Shown here piece by piece: positions 25,041 to 38,364 of a stretch of DNA of 64,000 bases (within the stretch, counting starts at the first letter, position 1; each line of letters begins with the position of its first letter). The position numbers were made by a program, and so were the translations under genes. The stretch comes from Ceratopteris richardii (lineage: Eukaryota; Streptophyta; Polypodiopsida; Polypodiales; Pteridaceae), in assembly GCA_020310875.1 (NCBI GenBank), contig CM035421.1, positions 272,001-336,000 of the forward strand, in the 5' to 3' direction. The notes beneath the pieces were generated by a model. The model did not search any database and was not told where the DNA came from. It worked only from the letters and a program-made list of their open reading frames with translations.

Positions 25041-27000
25041 ACCCCTTGCTAGAGGTGTGTACAAATTTTGCAAGTGAATTTTGTAGAGGCAGTTTGGATC
25101 ATGCGATGAATTCCAAAATCTAAAGCTTCTAGAAGAAAATGAACTCTCAAAGAAACCTAAAATAGGATCAAATGAAAATTTTCAAGGTTTGCTCCCAAGC
25201 ACTTGTATGGAAAAATAAGAAATTGAAGTAACATACTTATCTAGAAGTCTTTATAAAGAAATGAACAAAGGACATAAGGTAGTGGGGTATTTTTGAACTC
25301 ATTAGACATTGAAGTCCGTAGATCAATCTTGACATTCATTTCATTGAGGTCATTGTTCAAGAGGTATTGGTGTTCAATAAGTATTGGTGACAAAAATAAA
25401 GATATCCTATTTGAGAACTTGAAGGGAACTTCATAAGAATCCTTATGGGTTGGCAATATTTTCTATGTAAAGATCTATTTTGTGCGTGTAGCTTAATCAC
25501 ATCCCAATTTATAAGTGCAAAGTCAAAAAAGTTACGAATAAATTTGTTCATTACGATCTACTAGATTTTAAGAAGTAGAGAATTTTTCTCCAAGACCATG
25601 TCAATCTCTAGACCTATAATTGCTTTGATTGAGGGGCCACTCCCAAAATTTTTGTTTGGAAAGGGCAAAAACAAGCCAAAGGCAAGTGCTTAAAGGCTAG
25701 GATGTTATGGAAGAAATGGACCCAATAGAGGAGAGATCTATCCAAATCAGTGCTTGGTCATAAGGTAATAGGAGCTTGCAACAAGATTTTGAGGGGGAAG
25801 ATGGTTCATCTTAATCTATGTATTAAGGACCTTACACTTACCAAGACTTGAGAGGCCTTTACAATGATAGAATGTACAATTCATTAAGAAATGATAAAGG
25901 GGAAGTTACTTTAATCTTGCATTTTTCTTATTCAAGGCACCATTATTTGAAAGTAGAGTCATCTCTAGGGTTGATTTGGTGCATCTCTTGGTTTCTTGGT
26001 TACTTCAAGATTTAAGCATGATTATGTCGTGTTGCTCCTTGGGAGGGATAGACAAGAAGATTCTCTCTTCTCCCTTTTCAAACTAATATAAAATTGATTG
26101 CGAGTTTTTAACATCAACAAAGTTACAATCCCATTGAACACTACTTTAGTATGTTGTGTCGAAGATGAATGGGCTTGTCTTAGTGAGCCTTCCTTGAAGG
26201 GCATAGGCTTATTCTTCATGGAGGGGGTGTTTCTTTTTGAAGCTTTTGTGGGTTTACTTCTATACCTATGGTGCATCAATTCTCCTTTTGATAGTGGTAA
26301 ATCCCTACTTGTCCTTTTCATTCCCCGAGGGTTGATATTTTACTTGTATTTGGAGTCATTTTTACTTTTTTTGAGTATTCCTATAGGGCAATCTCAAGCA
26401 AAGTTCCTAGAGTTGTGGTAGAATAAAATATCTGGAACATTTTAATATAAGATTTCTTGGATTTGATCGACATTCCCATCCTCATTAGTGAGGTTGATCG
26501 AGTATGATATTTTTTTTCTTAACATTTACCTTCATGAGAAAATGTAGATTGATAGTTTGGGTTTTTCTTCCATCAAGCACTTTTCTAATGATGGACCCAA
26601 TACCCTCAAAGGAGTATATCCAACCTAGAGGTAGGCCAAGAAATTCCACCCATATAGGTGAATGGTTTAGCTTTTCTATGAGTGGGTTGAAACGTAGAAA
26701 CCATTTAGAGAAAACTTGATGAGTGCTCTTGAGAAACCATTGTCTTTTTCTTAGAATGATTCCTATATGATGCTCACATAAAAATAAGAAAAAATTTAAC
26801 CATTGGCTTGAAATTGAACTATGAGAATGGGGATACCAAGGGGGCTAAAGCTATTTTCTAGCCAAGTTGTCAACACCTAAATTGGCAAGTGAGGGTCTTG
26901 GTAGGAGGACATGAAGACATATTTTAAGGACTTAATGACCTCATGCAACTTTCTTTTGGGGCATGGAAAGCACAAAGTATTATTTGAGGTGGAAGCTTGT
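25041..27000 (-). mobile_element. Decayed L1-type LINE ORF1 (DUF4283-like) remnant
   Basis: The best segment is at about 26720-26490 on the minus strand: FSKWFLRFNPLIEKLNHSPIWVEFLGLPLGWIYSFEGIG. This has the look of the DUF4283 gag-like domain (PIWVxLPGLPLE) of plant L1 ORF1 proteins. Upstream (26980-26760) and downstream fragments are broken by many stops. It is unrelated to LINE copies A-F. The family call is from motif memory only. Confidence 0.4.
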
Positions 27001-29050
27001 GTTCATTTGAAGGCATTGGATTTGCTTGCACTTTATCAATAGAAGACTTGCCTTTGTTAGGGTTCTTTCCCATTTCTTGTTGGGGCCTTTGGATGTCAGT
27101 AGATGATGATACATGTCTTTCATTATGTAAAACATTATCAACTAAATTAAGCTTATATTTTGAGACTTTGTGCTATAGCCCCAAGAAAGAAGGCATATAA
27201 ACCTTTACCTAGTAGGATGTGAATCACACCTTCACCATATTTCCTTATATTGACTTCTCTTATTGGAACCTCACTGAATCAATGTGCGTAGAGGAACTTG
27301 AAATTCTAAACATCTAAAGAAGATAAGAAAAAAAATAGTCATGCAATAGTGTCTCAAGCAGCCATAGTGAGAACTCATGTGCTTCAGTACTTTAGGCTAA
27401 CAATGCATCTAGTGTTCACAAAGCATAGTGGTAGTATTACTTTGCATAAGCGAATTATGTAGAGATGGGGCAAGCATAGTTGACAAGACAATATGTGGAA
27501 AGACTATCACATGGAACTTTGATGATGTTTGGAAATATTATATTTCATCAACATTAGGGGAAAAATGAACCCTGCATGGCCCGTGTAAGGATTCCTAATT
27601 TTTAGGGATTAAGATTGATAAAGTACTTTCTTAAGGGGACAAAGTGCATTTAGCAGAGCACTTTAATAGCTTGAACTATAATTTTTTTAAAAGGCTAAGT
27701 TAGGATTATCTCTCTCTTTTGTACAAGGAGAGAGAAAAAAGTCACTTTTCACATTATCAAATCCATCCATGTTTGTGACTACAAAAAAGGATTTTTTTGA
27801 AAAACTCTATTTCAACTATTCTATATTCAAAATGACACATATTTTTATGCATATGTCCAAAGTTACTATTTTTAGTGAGTTTTTGGTTAAAAACGCTAAA
27901 AAATGTACTTTTGAAAATCCATCCAAAAGTTAAATGCCACATCATCAAAGTTGTAACTTTGGTTGTCCCAAAATATCACTTTAAAAAAACATTGTTTTAA
28001 CTCTTACACTACAAAAAGTCACTTTGGTATATACACACAAAAGCACAGATTTTTCAGCAATACAACTATTGTACAAGCCATTCGAACCATCAACATGCTT
28101 CTTGCTATTACAATTTTAAAGTTTTTGAACATTATGGTGGTCACATGTATTATGAACATGACCCCAAAAGTTGTGTGTACTCTTCATTCAACAAGTCTAC
28201 ATTTGTGTTCCAACAAAATTTGCTCCAAGAACTAGAGATAACAATGAAAAAAATTTCTCAAAATGTATGACGTGCAACTAGAAAGAAGAATATCGATTTT
28301 TGGGTCAATGGTGCATTCTATCCCTTTGATCCAATGTCTAAGTTTCATCCTAAATTACATGGTATCTTAGGGTTTGTCTAGTTCCTTGATAGTGGTGAAT
28401 ATGAATTGCTATGTTATTGCAAGTAATTGTCTATTTATTCATCATCTATTGCAAATTATTTAATGCAACTATGTCATCACAACCATTTGAATATAGAAAC
28501 TTTAGAAAGTGCCGTGAAATCTCTCAAAGATTGCAATAATATACTCCAACAAAAGATGGAAGAAAAGGAGAGCACGGTTACAAAGTCAAAAACCAATCTC
28601 CAAGAACTAAAAGAGACTCCACATGGTATGAGATTTGAGAAATGAACATTATAATCCTTTGAAGCTCTTTCAAGTGGTGATGGAGCACAAATGCAACATA
28701 TTTTTGCAATTAGGTTTTTCTTTCACTTGTTTATTTTTGTTATAAATATTTTAGATTGAGTTTCATATTGCGCAGGTCATTTGTGGAAGATGTAAGTACT
28801 TCAACAACAATAGTGGACCAATTGAAGTTGTTGAATTTTTGTTTGAGCAATAAACATGTGGTTACTATTTTATAGTCACCAATAGGAATCATATCATAAT
28901 GCAAGTGATAAAAGATTTGTAGACAAGTTCGAAGATTATTACTACTATAGAGGCACATGGTATGTGATGAAGCAAGTATTAGTACTAGAGGGTACAATGC
29001 ATTGTACAATTGTTATTTGATGTATATTATGATTCCAAACTCAAGTTTAT
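27001..29050. other. Mostly anonymous; one short coiled-coil-like ORF at 28427-28645 (+)
   Basis: No recognisable domain. The 72-codon frame at 28427-28645 has a heptad-like stretch (LESAVKSLKDCNNILQQKMEEKESTVTKSK) but no homology I recognise and no clear start context. It is probably a repeat remnant. Confidence 0.3.
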
Positions 29051-29552
29051 ATTGAAGTTAGACAAATGTCAAATGATAAAGGGGTAAAGGATGGAGAGAC
29101 CTAAAGTGGCACTCTCCTTCTTGTAATAATCTCTAGTGCACTCTCCTTCTTGAAAGCTCCAAGATGATATCCTTGGAGTAGAAAGCCAAGCTCCAAGTGC
29201 CACACACCGTACTCCGCACAAAGGATGCAACATATGTAGAAAAAAATAGTACATAGGGAGCACGAACATAGACTTCTTAGGTTTTACAAATGTAGTCAAA
29301 CTTACAGTTTGTGGCTGACCAGGCCACTATATGTTTTCTTAAAGACATATACAAAAAAGTCTAGTGGCCATTTGGCCTTTCACATGGACACTAATAGTAA
29401 AAATGTCCCACTAAAGGCCAATATGGCCAAATTAACTATGGGAGAAAAATGAAGAATGATAAAGAATACTGGAGTATAAATATACAAACTATACCTCGCA
29501 CCTAATGGGCATGTTACATAGTATACAAGTGACTGTGTAAGATCATAAATCA
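29051..29552 (-). mobile_element. Probable 3' LTR side of Copia-1
   Basis: Immediately left of the Copia-1 RNase H end. Minus-strand GATGGGGGTTCC at about 29553-29564 looks like a polypurine tract, so an LTR should begin near 29552 and run left. Its far end cannot be set because no partner LTR was found near 38400. Confidence 0.35.
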
Positions 29553-32500
29553 AGGAACCCCCATCAAGTGACAACAATGTCGAAAGCTATCATGTGGTAA
29601 AGCTTTAGTCACAACATCTGTAACATTATCTCGAGTATGAACCTTCTCAAGAATAATGTGCTCAGTGGCTAAGAAATCTCTAATGAACTGATACCTCACC
29701 TCAATGTGCTTGGTCTTTGCATGATAGACTAGATTCTTAGCCAAAGCAATGGCACTCTGACTATCATGAGCAAACGAGGTACATGATGAGGTAGACCCAT
29801 ATCACAAGCAAGACAAAAAGCCACAATGCGTCCTTACATGCCTCACTTGCTGCAACATACTTTGCTTCTATGGTGGAAACAACTATACATTCTTGAAGAT
29901 GAGATCTCCAAGAGATAGCACCTCTAGGAAAATGAAAAATGTACCCTGATGTAGACTTATGATTGTTTACACAACCAGCATACTCAGAATCTGTGTAACC
30001 AATAATGGATGCTTTCCCTCTACCTAAGCATAGACTCTTGTCCTTAGTGCCACTCAGATATCTCAAAATCATCTTGACCACTTCCCAATGTTGCTTGCCA
30101 TGATTAACATATATCTGCTCACAACTCCCACTACAAATGCAATGTCTGGTGTCATAGCTACCATAGCATACGTGAGAATACCAAGAATAGATCGATAAGG
30201 AATTTTGGTCATGAATTCCTTTTCCTCATCTGATTTGGGGCAATCATCCTTGCTCAATTTCACATATGTGCGTCAAGGTGTACTCAATACCTTTCCACCC
30301 TACATATTGAACTTGTGAAGTAATTTGGGTATGTACTAACTTTGAGACAAGTATATGCATCTTTAACTCTTATCATGAGTAATGCGCATGTCAAGAATAT
30401 GCTTGGCATCCACCAAATCCTTCATATCAAATGTCTGACTCAACTTCTTTTTGAGAATTGACAAGTCATAAGAGGACTTCCCAACAATCAACATATCATC
30501 GACATAACATATCAAGCATATCAAGCTACCATCTAAGCATCTCTTTGTGTAGAGATAATGATCCTCATTGCTTCAAGAATAGCCTTAACACTTCATAAAA
30601 ACATCAAACTTTTGGTACCATTGTCTAGAGGACTGTTTAAGTCCATATAAACTCTTCTTGGGCTTACAAACTAGACTTTCTTTGCGAAGAACTACATAAC
30701 CCTCTAGTTGTTCCATATAGATCTCATCTATAAGATCTCCATGCAAGAAAGCAATTTTCACATCCATTTGGACTAGCTGTAATTCCTCCATTGCAACAAA
30801 TCCAAGCAACATGCATAGGGTAGTCATCTTGACCACTGTAGAGAAGATTTCCTCAAAATCAACACCATGTTGTCGCTTAAAACCCTTTGCATCAAGTCAT
30901 GCTTTATACTTTGGAGAATCACTATCTGATGTGAATTTCAACTTATATACCCATTTACATGGTAAAGCTTTCCTATGCTTTGGCAAAGGTACTAAATCCC
31001 AAGTACCATTTTTGTGAATAGAATCCAACTCACTCTTCATGGCATGCTCCCAGTTGACATGATCCGTTGTCTGCATAGCCTCTTTGTAGCAAGAAGGCTC
31101 ACCATAATCTATTAGCATAACAAAATCCAAACTTGGAACATATCTATCAGGTTGATGTGAGACACGTGTAGAGCATCTCAATATTATTGAACATGAACAA
31201 TTGCTAACTGATCTCATTGGACATTCACTTGAACATCCCTATGTGCAACATTTTTATGCATGCTAATTGGAGGACTAGTATCCTCAAACACCACTATTCT
31301 TAGTTCAACCTCCTTAATGGGCTATTTATGCATCTTAGACTCATTGAAAATGCCATCACTACTTTTGATCAGTGATCGTGTTTTAGTATCCCATAACCGA
31401 TATTCAAATTTTCCTTTTGAACCACGTCCAAGAAAAATGCATTTCTTTGAGTTATGGTCCAACTTTTGTCTAAGATGCTTGGGTATATGAACATATGCTT
31501 CACACCCAAAAACTCGAAGATGATCATAATATGGTGGATTTCCTGTCCATAACTCTTGTGCCACTTTCAGACCTTTGGCAATACTAGGTGAAAGGTAAAT
31601 CATGTGAATTGCAGTGAATACTGGTTCTGACCAAAAGCTTTGTTAAAGGTTTGCATGATGCAACATAGAAATTACTCTTATCTTGAATAGCTCTATTCAT
31701 CCTTTCAACTACAATATTCTGTACTGGGGTATAAGGAGTTGTAAACTCTCTACAAATTCCTCTAGATTGATAGAAAAGGGTGAATTCATGTGAGGTATAC
31801 TCACACTCATTATCTGAACATAAAGCCTTAAACTTAGTTCCTTTTTTAGTCTCAATTGAAACAAGCCATTTTTAGAAAGTAGGGAATACTTCATCCTTTG
31901 CTTTGATAGGATATACCTAGCCTTCTCTAGTAGCATATTCATCTATGAAAGTGACGAAATAAAGAGAACCACCTAATGACCTTATGGGCATAGGACCACA
32001 CACATCTGTATGAACAAGATCTAAAGGCTGAATTGAAGAGTCAATGTGCATCTTGTGCACATTCCTAGTTTGCTTTCCATATTGGCAATGCTCACAAAAT
32101 GAAAAATCAAAGATAGATAACACATGTAAGTAGCTAGAACGAGAAAGATTTTCCATTCCACTACGTGATATATGGGCCCAACCGCCATGCCAAATACAAG
32201 CCATAGGCCATTCAATAATAGCTAACAAGTGTTCATTCTGTGATACAAATAAAGGATAAAGTGAGCCAAATTTGCTTCATTTTGCAACAACCATATTTCC
32301 ATTTGATATGCAAAAGGACTGAGCATAGAAGACCACCTTGTAACCAAGGTCATCAAATTGATCAATTGACATGAAACTGCATGATATTTGAGGTACATGG
32401 CATACATTATGCATAGTAAATTTTGAACCATCAATGAACTGCACAACTACATCTCCAATCCTCACAATGTCGCACTGATAAGAGTCACCAAGTCTCACGG

Positions 32501-33179
32501 TACCAAGAGACTTTGCTGCATAAATAGAGAGCCATTCTCTATGTGGTGTCACATGGAAAGAAGCACCAGAATCTAGCAGCCACATGTGGGAAAGAGAATC
32601 AACCATAAGAGCCTCAGTTGGCACAGTGCTATCAAGTGTCCACACATCAACATCATCAAAAATAGCATTAATTTCTTTAATCTTCATAATCAAAGTAGAT
32701 TGTGTAGGTAACTGTTTAACATGCCCATCAACATTCTGTCCTTTAACTTTAGCATTCTTTAATGCAAACAATCTTTCTTCATGCGTCCTTTCTTATGACA
32801 GTAAGGGCATTTGATAATCCTCTTCCTTGATTTACTTCTACTCTTATTTCGTTGACCATTCTTTTCCTTGTTCTTGCTCCTGGCACATTGCTGATTCTTT
32901 CCTTGGTAAGAATAACGAACATTATATGCATCTCCACTCTAAGTTCCAACCATATATTTTCTATAAGTCCTCACTCACAAGTGCCCCACATATGTCATCA
33001 TAGACCAGTTTACCACCAGGTGCATTATTGCTAATAACTGTGCAAAACGTATCCCATGATGATGACAAGGTGCATAATAATAAGAGTGCTTTCATTTCAT
33101 TATCCATATCCATTTTTTGAGCCTGTAATTGGGAGAATATAGCATCAAACTCATTTAAAAGAGGAACAACACTATCTAT
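29553..33179 (-). pseudogene. Copia-1 gag-pol polyprotein, decayed (larger part)
   Basis: Copia order on the minus strand. Gag: MDNEMKALLLLCTLSSSW near 33110. Zinc knuckle near 32790. Protease WLLDSGASFHVT at about 32590-32550. Pre-integrase and integrase pieces 32446-31322 (HTDVCGPMPIRSLGGSLYFVTFIDEY; WTGNPPYYDHLRVFGCEAY). RT pieces 31217-30585 (DVKIAFLHGDLIDEIYMEQLEGY; KSLYGLKQSSRQWYQKF). RNase H 30263-29550 (GYTDSEYAGCVNNHKSTSGYIF; AKTKHIEVRYQFIRD). Many stops and frameshifts. The N-terminal gag lies beyond Copia-2, at about 37990-38364. Confidence 0.85.
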
Positions 33180-36100
33180 TGTTGAAAATGTGAACTATGC
33201 AAGGTTTAGGTGAATAAAGGGGCCAAAAGACCTTAATGTGGACAAAAGTCACGACTCAAATCACTTAGGGTGGTTTCAAGGTGGGGAAAGGTAGTCCGAA
33301 AGTGGTGGAAAAGTCAAGAGAGGCATCCAAAAGCTATAAAAAGAGGTGGAGTCATCAAATGCATGGAAGTCTTGTAGCTCATTGAAGACTAAGAGACATA
33401 TACTCAAGGGGGCTTAAGGATAGAGTCATCCAAGACTCAAGGATCTGAAATGCAATAATACAAGCTATGAAAAATGTAGAGGAGGGCATTACATGCACAG
33501 AGGAGGAGTAAGGAGGAGCTATCAAGCCCACACCCCCTCTAGTCTCTTGTAGGTTTAGATATAGTCTACTTATAATATTTGTAACTCTTTGTGTACATAT
33601 CCAATTCAAGAGATTTAAGGTGAATTCTGTAGCTTATATATCTATCTTACTTTCCCTAAGGGGGATTCGTGAAACCAATTTTATGTGCAGAGAAATAGGT
33701 GTATCTCTCTAACCCTAATTTTTGCATATCCTACTTCTCTACATGGTCTATTTTGTATAGAGTTTTTGACTACCTAAACAAATCCATTTGCGATATTCTA
33801 TAGCTTGTTGGAAAGCTTATAACCATGATAAGTGTGGCTAAAAGCTTAGATGATTTGTATTAGTGTAAGAAAAATCATATTTCTTAAAATTGTTGGTTTA
33901 AGGATGAAAAAGGCAAGAAGAAGGACCAAGGGAATTATGCTTACAACTCCAAGAAGGATGATGAGAAGAAGACCCTCCTATCCACAAGACATGGCTACAC
34001 TAGTGACTCCAAGGGTACAAAGTGGTACATAGACTCTGGATGCTCTAATCACATGTCATGTATGGAGGAATCTTTTGTTCATATGCAAGTCCCAAGCTCA
34101 AAATGTTGTGTGGAGATAGGAGATAACACTGAGAATCCCATTATACATGTGGGAGATGTGAAGCGAGGTGAAGGTAAATCTAGCAAGGCTCTTAAAGATG
34201 TGCTCCATGTTCCATCTATTTCCAAGAGCCTTATCTATGTAGGAAAGATGGTAGAGAGAGGTATGCAGGTTATATTTGATGTAAAAGGGTGCATGGTGAA
34301 GCAAGGAGGCAAGGTCATTGCCAAGGGAAGGAAAGAAAGCAGATTGTTCACACTAGATGTTGCTCCTACACACAACACGGTATGTTATGTGATGATTGGT
34401 AACAAAAAAATTGCAGAGATTGATCTTTGGCACAAGAGGATAGGACATATCAATATTCCCAATTTAAAAAGCATGTGCAAAGCAGGTTTAGTGCAGGGAC
34501 TATCAAATCTTGAAGGCCAAGATCAACATGAGTTTTGTGATGCTTGTCAGCTAGGTAAGCAAGCAAGGAATCCATTTCCAAAGAGTGAGTACAAATTCTC
34601 TAAGCTCTTGGATCTTATACACTCAAATGCATGGGACCCTAGCAGAGAAGCTTCATTGGGAGGAACTAGGTACTTTGTCACTTTCATTGATGATGAATCA
34701 AGAAAGGTATGGCTATATGTTATCAAGGAAAAGGCATAAGTGTTTTTATGCTTTTAAAAGTTTAGGTCCCTTGTTGAGAAAGAATGTGATGCACACATCA
34801 AGACATTGAGGTCAGATGGCGGGGGAGAGTATTTCTCCAAGCAATTCACAAAGTACTTGTGGGATAATGGCATAAGGAGGCACTTTACATGCAGGTACAC
34901 CCCTCAACAAAATGGTGTTGCAGAGAGGAAGAATAGGCATTTGGTTGAGATAGTAGATGTCTCATTGATGAATGGATGTTACCATTCTCCTACTAGGATG
35001 AGGCTGTGAATACAACTTGTTACTTGATAAACAGGGTTCCAACAGGTGGTGTGCACAACTTGACTCCACACGAAATCTATTATGGCAAGAAACCAACCAT
35101 GGGGCACGTCAAGGTATTTGGAGGTGTATGCTTTGTTCATATTCCTAGTGAAGTGAGAACAAAGTTAGAGACCTAGAGTGAGAAATGTGTGTTCATTGGA
35201 TACTCAAATGAGCAAAAAGGCTATAGGTGCTACAAACCTTTCTCAAGGAAGCCATGTATGTCAAGAGATGTTGTGTTTCGTGAGTCAAGGTCATGGTATG
35301 GTGACAAGGGCAAGGCAAAGTTGGATGAAGAGAATCAAGAGGAGTATGCATAGCTTGATGTGCAAATTCAAACTCAAGAGGCAATCACAATCTATGGACC
35401 AGAGGCTTCTACATCTAAGGTACACTCATATGATCACTCTTACACTTATGATTATGAAAGACCATCCCCTACTTCAAAGTATAGAAGATTGCAAGAGATA
35501 GACTATGGCACTAGGGAAGCTCAAAAGGAGTCACAAGAGGAAGAGCTTGAGGAGGTCATCACTCCCAATGTAAAGCTCAATAGACTCAAGAAGCAATATC
35601 CCAAAGGTCAAGATAGGAGGTCTACAAGGAAGAAGGCACCCCCACAAAGGTATACATATGATTCTTTCATGGCAAAACACTATGCATACATGATGAATGT
35701 CATTGCAGATCAAGAGCCAAATTCTTATGAGGAGGCAAATACCAAAACAAAGTAAAGGAAGGCTATGTATGAAGAGTTCAAATCTCTTAAGGAGAATAAC
35801 ACGTGCCAAAATAGGTGGGTGTACAAGACCAAGAGGAATGGAGATGGCAACTTGGCAAGGTACAAGGCTAGACTAGTAGCCAAAGGATTCACATAGACAC
35901 AAGGGGTGGATTATGAGGAGACTTTTAGCCCTGTGGAAAACAAGGCTACCATTAGAGCTCTCATAGCCCTATGTGCAGCAAGGAGGTGGCCTATCTACCA
36001 GATGGACATAAAGAATGCTTTCTTGAATGGTGAGTTACAAGAAGAGTTGTTCATGGAACAACCTCAAGGGTATGTAGATCCATAACATTCTTCTTATGTT

Positions 36101-37895
36101 TGCAAGTTGAAGAAGGCCTTGTATGGCCTAAAGAAAGCTCCAAGGGCTTGGAATCAAAGGCTAATGGATTTCTGATGAGATGTGGTTTCTCTCCAAGTGA
36201 TGCAGATCCATCCTTGTATGTGAAGAACACAAACGACAAGATAATGTTTGATATGCATATATGTAGATGATCTTCTTGTGACAGGTGATGATGATGCAGG
36301 GATAAGGACCATCAAAGAGAACCTTGGAAGAGAGTTTAATCAGATTTAGGTGTGCCAAAGTACTTTCTTGGCATTGAGGTGATCTATGGGAAAGAAGGTA
36401 TCTATCTCTCTCGAAAGAAGTATCTTTGACATGTGTTGTTTAGGTTTGGCATGATAGATTGCAAACCAATAGCTCAACCTATGGATTCAAATGTCAAGTT
36501 AAGCAAGGAATATGGTGCTAGAAGACCTTACACTAGACATGAGCATTGGGGGATCATTGATCTATGATACACTCACAAGGCCTAACTTGTGCTACATAGT
36601 TGGAGTTCTATCTCAGATCATGCATGCAACCATAGATACACATCTCAATCATACAAAGAGAGTGTTAAGGTATGTGAAGAGTACAATTAATCATGCGTTG
36701 CTATACAGGTATGATGAAGAACTTCAAGTAAGAGCATGAAGTGATGTAGATTGGGTAGGGAGTGTTGATGATAGAAGGTCAACTTCTAGCTATGTTTTCA
36801 TGCTAGGTACAAAAGCAATTTCATGGATGAGCAAAAGGCAGCCCACAATTGCATTGATTTCAATAGAGTCTAAATATAGAGCTTTAGCCCTCACTACAAG
36901 TGAAGCAATGTGGCTTAAGAAGCTCTTCAAAGATCTTGGTATACAACTTGAACCAATTTCAGTTTATGGACATAACATGTCAAGCCTATATCTTGCTAAC
37001 AATCCCATGTATCATGCAAGAAGGAAGCAAATTGAGGTGCATTATCATTATGTTAGGAAAAAGGTTGCAAGTGGGGACATTAATGTTCATTTTGTAGGTA
37101 CAAAGGACCAAGTTGTAGATATCTTCACAAAAAGCTTGGATGTGACCAAGTTAACAAAGTTTTCAAAGGCTATGAGCTTGCTTCAGATGGAAACTACCAC
37201 CTTAAGCTTGAGGGGGAGTGTTGAGAATGTGAACTATGCAAGCTTTAGGTGGATAAAGGTGTCAATAAAACTTAATGTGGACAAAAGTGATGGCTCAAAT
37301 CAGTTAGAGTAGTGTCAAGGTCAAGCAAGGCAGTCCTAAGTTGGTGGAAAAGTCAGGAGGCATCCAAAAGCTATAAAAAGAGGTGAAGAGTCATCAAATG
37401 CATGGAAGTGTTGTAGGACATTGAAGATTAAGAGACATATACTCAAGGAGGCTCAAGGACAGAGTCATCCAAGGCTCACAGAGTTGAAACAGAGTAGTCC
37501 AAGCTAGGAAAAATTACAGATCATGGTGTTATATGCACAGAGGGGAAGTAGGGAGGAGTTATCAAGCCCACACCCCCTCTAATCTCTTGTAGGTAAAGAC
37601 ATAGTCTTTTTATAATATTTATGTGGATATATCCAATTCAAGAGATTTAAGGTGCATTCTATAGCTTATATATGTGTCTTATGTTTTCTAAGAGGGCTTC
37701 TTGAAATCAATTTTATGTGTAGAGAAATTGGTGCATCTCTATACTCCTAATTTTTGCATATCATACTTCTTTGCATAGTCTGTCTTGTATAGAGTTGTTG
37801 ACTGACCTAAATAGATTCATTTTATAGGTTGTTTGAAAGCTTATAGATCATACTAAATGTGGCTAAAAGCTTAGGTGATTTGGATCCGTGTAAGG
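33180..37895 (+). mobile_element. Copia-2, inserted in the gag of Copia-1
   Basis: 5' LTR 33180 to about 33869 and 3' LTR 37219 to about 37895. Both begin TGTTGARAATGTGAACTATGCAAG, each has TATAAAAAG about 155 bp in, and they are clearly diverged. A polypurine tract (GAGGGGGAG) ends at 37218. No primer site follows the 5' LTR: the LTR end, leader and most of gag appear deleted. Its orientation is opposite to Copia-1, whose gag is interrupted exactly here. Confidence 0.85.
33880..37200 (+). pseudogene. Copia-2 polyprotein, decayed, gag mostly deleted
   Basis: Short gag tail rich in K/D, then protease WYIDSGCSNHMS at about 34024. Pre-integrase LWHKRIGHINIPNLK at about 34428. Integrase with HSNAWDPSREASLGGTRYFVTFIDDESRKVW (34621-34715), RSDGGGEYFSKQF (34807-34845) and NGVAERKNRH (34912-34940). 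RT QMDIKNAFLNGELQEE (about 36000), YGLKKAPRAWNQRL (about 36124) and YVDDLLVTGDD (about 36258). RNase H with degenerated active-site text (SDVDWVGSVDDRRSTS) and NPMYHARRKQIEVHYHYVR (about 37000). About ten stops or frameshifts. Confidence 0.85.
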
Positions 37896-38364
37896 AAGTT
37901 GAGTTAGAGTTTTGCTACAAGGTAGAAGAGAAGGTGTATGAAGGGACCTAGGTATTGGATTCATTTCACTTCTAATGTGCAAATATAAGGGATTAAATTC
38001 CATCATCTGTGTCCCTCATGGTAAGATCATATAGCTTTCTCATTAGATACACTTTATTTGATGTTGTCTCTTTTTCATTTGTATTGCATAACTTCTTCTA
38101 GAGCTCCTCTACACTTTGACATTCTAATACTGAAAGTAAACATGTTCATCCATGTCAGCAGACTTCTTTGAGATTCCATTTACTAGCTTCCATTGCCTCC
38201 TCTGAATCAACATATATTCAATATGATTCTTCCTTTAGAGAAAATTTTGTGCCATCAAATTTTCAGATCTCAAAATGGTATTTTCCCTACAAGTTATATC
38301 TCATCCTTGGAACATTGGCACTAGAACTTGATCCACTAGACGTGCCCGAGACCTCTGATGCCAT
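37896..38364 (-). pseudogene. Copia-1 gag N-terminus, severed by Copia-2
   Basis: Start codon at 38364: MASEVSGTSSGSSSSANVP, then KFDGTKFSL, and near 38090-37990 WKKLCNTNEKETTSNKVYLMRKLYDLTMRDTDD-type residues. These join logically to IDSVVPLLNEFDAIFSQLQ on the other side of Copia-2 (33180-33120), as in related Copia gag proteins. No primer site or LTR is obvious to the right. Confidence 0.75.
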
